Below are positions 60,364 through 64,000 of a DNA stretch of 64,000 nt, in pieces. The stretch spans positions 418,459 to 482,458 of the forward strand of contig NZ_FOXP01000001.1 in assembly GCF_900115745.1 (NCBI RefSeq). Reading direction: 5' to 3'. This DNA comes from Sphingomonas rubra (lineage in GTDB: Bacteria > Pseudomonadota > Alphaproteobacteria > Sphingomonadales > Sphingomonadaceae). How positions within the stretch are numbered: position 1 is the stretch's first letter; every line of letters begins with the position of its first letter. The notes under the pieces are model-generated. The model was not told where the DNA came from and did no database searches. It worked only from the letters and a program-made list of their open reading frames with translations. Both the position numbers and the translations under genes were made by a program.

Positions 60364-61284
60364 TCATCCGAGATATGCATTCTCCCGGTGCCAGCGTAAC
60401 GCCTCGGAGGACGGCGGATCGAAGCCGGCGATCGGTCGTGCCAGCGTCGTGCCCTGCATTGCATAGTAATGGACGCCGTTGTCGAAGTCGGCCTTCAGAC
60501 GCTCTGACACGGCAAAGCGAAGCTCGCTATCGAAGGTGACATAGCCTCGATCGAACAGCTTGTGGATGTCCGTTCGCAGCAACAGGCCGTTGGACACGGC
60601 GTGCTCGCCTCCCGAGGCGAAAGATCGAATATGAGCCGCATCGAGGATCGGCAGCGTCCGCTCGCCGGACACGGCGCAGCGTCGCCCATAGCCATCGGTA
60701 ACTGCGAGGCGAAAGGCTCCCTGCCCCAGGCGCCGTCGCATCACCGTCGGCCTACCGAACCGGTCGCCGGTTGAAACCTGAGGTGCGGCTGGCGTCGCGG
60801 CTAACCGCTCTTGCACCTCCCGCCATAACGCCAGCCCGTCAGGCTGATCGGTGGAGTAGCCCCGGCCAACAACCGTGTTGGCCGAGAAGTTGGCGGGTGT
60901 CGGTATCCAGCGGTCCACGGGCCAAAAGAATGGCTGCGTCAGGATCCTGCACCCAATGACGGGGTCTTCCCGATCTCCAAGCGGTCGCACACGCTTTAGC
61001 TTCGCGATTGTGCTGCGCATCTCGCCGAGGCTTTGATTGCCATTCGCTTCGCCGAACGCTTCCCAAGCGAGCGATAGCGGCGCGAGGCTCGCATGCTCGA
61101 ATACACCGCCGCCTGCGATCGCGTTCCAGGGGGCTTTCAGCTTGAACAGGAACAGGTCGCCAGGCCTCAGCGCCTTGAACTCGCCTGATCCGGACGGCTG
61201 CCAGAAGTTCACGTCTGCCGGATGCAGGCTCGCCAGGTGGTCGAACCACGGCTTGTGTGTCACACCGACGAAGATCCCTACCAC
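60364..61284 (-). CDS. HNH endonuclease with N-terminal EVE/PUA-like region
   Basis: A 306-aa protein. The N-terminal ~150 residues (FVGVTHKPWFDHLASLHPAD, RPGDLFLFKLKAPWNAIAGGG) look like an EVE/PUA-type modified-base reader. The C-terminal HNH_2 domain is RRCAVSGERTLPILDAAHIRSF then NGLLLRTDIHKLFDRGYVTF, with the His residues and Asn of the HNH fold. This architecture fits a modification-dependent restriction endonuclease. It is divergent from the methyltransferase-HNH gene across 77 bp. Confidence 0.85.
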   Translation of the reverse strand: MVGIFVGVTHKPWFDHLASLHPADVNFWQPSGSGEFKALRPGDLFLFKLKAPWNAIAGGGVFEHASLAPLSLAWEAFGEANGNQSLGEMRSTIAKLKRVRPLGDREDPVIGCRILTQPFFWPVDRWIPTPANFSANTVVGRGYSTDQPDGLALWREVQERLAATPAAPQVSTGDRFGRPTVMRRRLGQGAFRLAVTDGYGRRCAVSGERTLPILDAAHIRSFASGGEHAVSNGLLLRTDIHKLFDRGYVTFDSELRFAVSERLKADFDNGVHYYAMQGTTLARPIAGFDPPSSEALRWHRENAYLG

Positions 61285-61361
61285 CGCGAAAACATCGCTC
61301 TGGGTAACATCATTGGCAACCCTGTTGCGTCGCGCCGACGCATCGTGGACGCTCCATCGCC

Positions 61362-63101
61362 ATGAACGATCCCGCTCTTCACGACCCTGTGGCGGCCTAC
61401 GACGCGCAGGCTTCCCGTCTCGCGGCGGAGTATGAACGCGTCGACCAAGTTGCCTACCGGTCTACCTTCTCCGACCTCATCCGGCCTGGCGCCGACCACC
61501 TTGCCCTTGATGTCGGCGCGGGGTCGGGACGCGATGCCGCTTGGCTGGCCGCACTGGGCTACGACGTGGTCGCTGTTGAACCCGCAGCCGGCATGCGGAC
61601 GGAAGCTCGCAAGTTGCACCGCAACGATCGCATCCGGTGGCTCGATGATCGGCTGCCTGGGCTGAACGCCACTCACGCGCTAGCCCTCTCCTTCGACCTG
61701 ATCCTGCTATCGGGCGTGTGGCAGCACGTCGCGCCTCAAGACAGACACCGCGCGTTCCGTAAACTCGCCACCCTGCTCAAGCCGGGCGGGCTTTTTATCG
61801 TCACATTGCGGCAAGGGCCCGCGCCACCCGATCGGCCTATGTACGATGTAACGACTGGTGAGATCGAGGCGCTAGCCCGGAATCATGGTTTGGCGATCGC
61901 CCGCGTCGCCCCGGCGGCAGATGCGCTGGGACGACCTGGCGTAGCATGGACCACCCTCGCAATGACCTTGCCCGATGACGGAACAGGAGCGCTGCCGTTG
62001 CTGCGGGGCATCGTCCTGAACGATGACAAGTCCTCAACCTACAAGCTCGGTTTGCTGCGGGCGATCGCGAAGATCGCGGACCGGACACCAAGCTTTGGCG
62101 TGCCGCACCCCACTGACGATAGCGTCGAAGTGCCGCTTGGTGCCGTAGCGCTAAACTGGGTGCGCATGTATCTGCCGCTCGTACGTTGCGGCTTGCCCCA
62201 GATGCCCGGGAACGCCGGCCCGGACGGGCTTGGCTTCGCGAAAGAAGGCTTCCGGGCTCTTCTGGCCGATGGGATAGCGCCCTTGGACCTACGGGTGGGC
62301 GCCACCTTTTCCGGTGAGCGCGCCAAGGCCGTGGCTGGCGCGATCGCCGACGCATCGCGGACGATTGCCACCATGCCCGCGAACTTCATCCGCTACCCGA
62401 ACTCGGAGCAACGCGTGTTTACCGCGGCGACGGCTCGCTCGTCACGTGGTTCGGCAATCGCGCTGGGTGCCGACGCCTTGGGCGCGTTCGGCAGACTCGC
62501 CGTTCCCGGACATGTTTGGCGGACGATGCAACGGCTTGGCGTCTGGATCGAACCGGTACTAGCGGCGGAATGGGCGCGCCTCATGCGCGCCTACATGGAA
62601 CGGCAAGGCAGAAGCACGGTTCCAGGCGAACTTGAGGCGGCCCTGGCCTGGATAGAACCTCGACGTGATGTGTCGGTTGCGCGCGATATAGCAGTCGACA
62701 GGCTCCGGCGGGGAGAACGCCTGCACTGCGTTTGGTCGGACCGGCCGCTGTCAGATACGACGCTCGACATCGATCATTGCCTGCCTTGGTCGGCGTGGCC
62801 CTGCGGTGACCTCTGGAACCTCATGCCGTCGCACCGAACGCTCAATCAGCGGGAGAAGCGCGATTTCCTGCCCAGTGCGAACGCGCTAGCCGCCGCGCGG
62901 ACCGCGATTATCACTTGGTGGGACAACGCCTGGATGAGCAATGAAGCGTTAGCTGCTCGGTTCGCGTGCGAAGCCGGGGCCGCGCTGCCCGTCGAGATGA
63001 CCGCTACCCGCGACGCGATATTCGACGGGCTGACTTGGCGCCGTCTTAGACTCAGGCAGGATCAGCAGCTCACCGAATGGGCAGGACTCCCAATTAACTG
63101 A
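61362..63101 (+). CDS. Methyltransferase-HNH endonuclease fusion protein
   Basis: A 579-aa two-domain protein. Residues ~35-190 are a class I SAM methyltransferase (LALDVGAGSGRDAAWLAALG with motif I, then LILLSGVWQHVAPQDRH and KPGGLFIVTLRQGPAP). Residues ~190-430 are a helical region of unknown fold with several WR/RL motifs. Residues ~430-560 carry an HNH-like site: CVWSDRPLSDTTLDIDHCLPW, then LMPSHRTLNQREKRDFLPS. I recall this architecture as a plasmid or defence-island protein. The methylated and cut substrate is unknown. It lies between TraI and an IS element. Confidence 0.87.
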   Translation: MNDPALHDPVAAYDAQASRLAAEYERVDQVAYRSTFSDLIRPGADHLALDVGAGSGRDAAWLAALGYDVVAVEPAAGMRTEARKLHRNDRIRWLDDRLPGLNATHALALSFDLILLSGVWQHVAPQDRHRAFRKLATLLKPGGLFIVTLRQGPAPPDRPMYDVTTGEIEALARNHGLAIARVAPAADALGRPGVAWTTLAMTLPDDGTGALPLLRGIVLNDDKSSTYKLGLLRAIAKIADRTPSFGVPHPTDDSVEVPLGAVALNWVRMYLPLVRCGLPQMPGNAGPDGLGFAKEGFRALLADGIAPLDLRVGATFSGERAKAVAGAIADASRTIATMPANFIRYPNSEQRVFTAATARSSRGSAIALGADALGAFGRLAVPGHVWRTMQRLGVWIEPVLAAEWARLMRAYMERQGRSTVPGELEAALAWIEPRRDVSVARDIAVDRLRRGERLHCVWSDRPLSDTTLDIDHCLPWSAWPCGDLWNLMPSHRTLNQREKRDFLPSANALAAARTAIITWWDNAWMSNEALAARFACEAGAALPVEMTATRDAIFDGLTWRRLRLRQDQQLTEWAGLPIN

Positions 63102-63228
63102 TCCAATGTCGTTCACCGTCCCTGGTGAGTAAAGCGTGATGATTGTCTTCCTTAAACATGTTGAACGCTGGAGCCTAAGGTCGGCGCTCTGCCAAGCTTG
63201 ACCGTGTTCCGGATCCCCTAAGTCGCGA

Positions 63229-63630
63229 TTAGTCGAGGCGTATCCCAAAGCTTCGCTGAAAATGCCTCATCATTCCGATAGCCCACGCGTGCTGACTGTC
63301 CCAGTTCCGATCTGCATAGCCAGCCTTCAACGACGCGCGGACGGCGCTTTTTCTTTGGCCGGCCTTTTTCTCCCACAGGAGCGTCTCTCCAACCTCCTCC
63401 TCGATAGCGAACCGGTCAGCATGCAGCCTAGCGAGTTTCGTTCCGGCGTCGTCGTCCTCGTTGTTGAGGTTTACTTGGATGCGGTGCCGGGTAACGCTGA
63501 GACTGACATGTGATCTCCGGTCGAGCGGCTGCAAGGGCGACCAGTTCCTGCCTGGGCGACGCACGGGAAGTCCGGCAATCTGCGCCTGTTTCGTGAAGGC
63601 AGCGAGATAGCGCGTGAGTTCATCGCTCAT
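63229..63630 (-). CDS. DUF4268-family protein
   Basis: A 133-aa protein, start ATG 63630 (MSDELTRYLAAFTKQAQIAG). Core RHRIQVNLNNEDDDAGTKLARL, then FAIEEEVGETLLWEKKAGQRKSAV and DSQHAWAIGMMRHFQRSFG are DUF4268 features. The domain occurs at the C-terminus of PD-(D/E)XK-type nuclease proteins, but here it stands alone. The nearby IS end at 63657 is 27 bp upstream of its start, so the IS insertion may have removed an N-terminal nuclease part or its promoter. Confidence 0.72.
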   Translation of the reverse strand: MSDELTRYLAAFTKQAQIAGLPVRRPGRNWSPLQPLDRRSHVSLSVTRHRIQVNLNNEDDDAGTKLARLHADRFAIEEEVGETLLWEKKAGQRKSAVRASLKAGYADRNWDSQHAWAIGMMRHFQRSFGIRLD

Positions 63631-63656
63631 GCTATCCGATGTCCTCGACGGGCTTC

Positions 63657-64000
63657 TGAACCGCGCCGGGTTTGTCGGAGGTCCCAACTCCTGAGAGGAA
63701 GGGGCTATGACGAGCAAGACGACGAATAAGTTTTCGCCTGAGGTGCGCGCCCGGGCGGTACGGATGGTGCTGGATCACGAGAAGGATCACCCCTCCCGCT
63801 GGGCAGCGGTCGTGTCGATCGCGGCGAAGATCGGGTGTGCGGGCCAGACGCTGCACGAGTGGGTGAAGAAGGCTGAGGTCGACAGCGGCACGCGTGCCGG
63901 GGTGCCGAGCGATGTCGCCGATCGGATGAAGGCGCTGGAGCGGGAGAACCGCGAGTTGCGCCAGGCCAACGAGATCCTGCGCAAGGCGTCGGCGTATTTT
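63657..64000 (+). mobile_element. IS3-family insertion sequence, left end (cut by window edge)
   Basis: A left terminal repeat TGAACCGCGCCGGGTTTG starts at 63657, followed by GTCGGAGGTCCC and a short leader to orfA at 63707. The right end lies outside the window. Confidence 0.85.
63707..64000 (+). CDS. IS3-family transposase OrfA (3' end outside window)
   Basis: The first 98 codons of an IS3-family OrfA, beginning [20 protein letters not shown]. The HTH/leucine-zipper protein includes [38 protein letters not shown] then the zipper [25 protein letters not shown]. OrfA would be joined to OrfB by programmed frameshift after the window edge. ATG follows AGAGGAAGGGG. Confidence 0.92.
   Translation, partial: MTSKTTNKFSPEVRARAVRMVLDHEKDHPSRWAAVVSIAAKIGCAGQTLHEWVKKAEVDSGTRAGVPSDVADRMKALERENRELRQANEILRKASAYF

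Overview
The window is a high-GC stretch of accessory DNA with the look of a sphingomonad (Sphingomonadaceae, Alphaproteobacteria) large plasmid or integrative conjugative element. The basis is the gene content: a CopA/CopB copper module, MobF relaxase plus TraD coupling protein, an ArdC-type antirestriction protein, a large ParB-like protein, a DUF2493 protein and a strawberry-notch-type helicase (here broken), together with alphaproteobacterial codon use and tightly overlapping ATGA/GTGA/TGATG gene junctions. No rRNA or tRNA gene was seen. Genus-level assignment is inference.

Left part (1-24.6 kb) is stacked resistance cargo. 1-4.0 kb: copper export/sequestration (copA end, copB, PepSY protein, two DUF305 proteins, DUF411). 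4.07-5.93 kb: a divergent MerR-controlled unit (glutaredoxin-MauE fusion, secreted small protein, Cys-rich peptide) with a mer-type operator. 6.2-11.8 kb: sulfite detoxification (cytochrome c, SorA-like molybdoenzyme, TDT exporter, LysR; divergent second sulfite-oxidase-fold protein and MgtC-like protein). 11.85-14.96 kb: a DUF305 / beta-propeller / ECF sigma / anti-sigma operon. 15.1-16.8 kb: a fluoride riboswitch, a CLC-F type fluoride antiporter and a damaged DUF190 gene. 17.1-20.3 kb: LysR, aldo/keto reductase, SDR and monooxygenase-fold genes. 20.7-23.5 kb: arsRCBH. 23.8-24.6 kb: a resolvase with a candidate res site.

Middle (24.6-41.5 kb) is plasmid/ICE backbone and small accessory genes: DEDDh-BRCT exonuclease, TfoX, DksA/TraR zinc finger, reductase, phosphoesterase, methyltransferase, HIRAN protein, S24 repressor, lytic transglycosylase, a CHC2/toprim primase-like protein, a strawberry-notch gene that has lost its middle, a Phd/PIN toxin-antitoxin pair, ParB, ArdC and DUF2493. 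41.9-50.8 kb is a complete sulfide/persulfide oxidation island: DsrE, ArsR regulator, peroxiredoxin, persulfide dioxygenase, two YeeE halves, DUF442 sulfurtransferase, SQR, TauE, TlpA, two DsbA proteins and a second persulfide dioxygenase. 51-60.3 kb is conjugation and DNA metabolism (DUF2161 nuclease, SNase-like protein, SSB, small Tra proteins, a candidate oriT-like inverted repeat, TraD, TraI). 60.4-63.6 kb is a probable defence patch: an HNH endonuclease divergent from a methyltransferase-HNH fusion, then a DUF4268 protein. The window ends inside an IS3-family element.

The most unusual pattern is non-coding: related repeats carrying a palindrome with half-site TGTCAnAACCG sit at five module boundaries (6.05, 16.8, 23.5, 41.7 and 50.84 kb). 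They bracket the sulfite-to-fluoride block, the reductase/arsenic block and the sulfide island, and one copy contains a cleanly nested 168-bp MITE-like insertion. They look like the footprint of the process that assembled the cargo.
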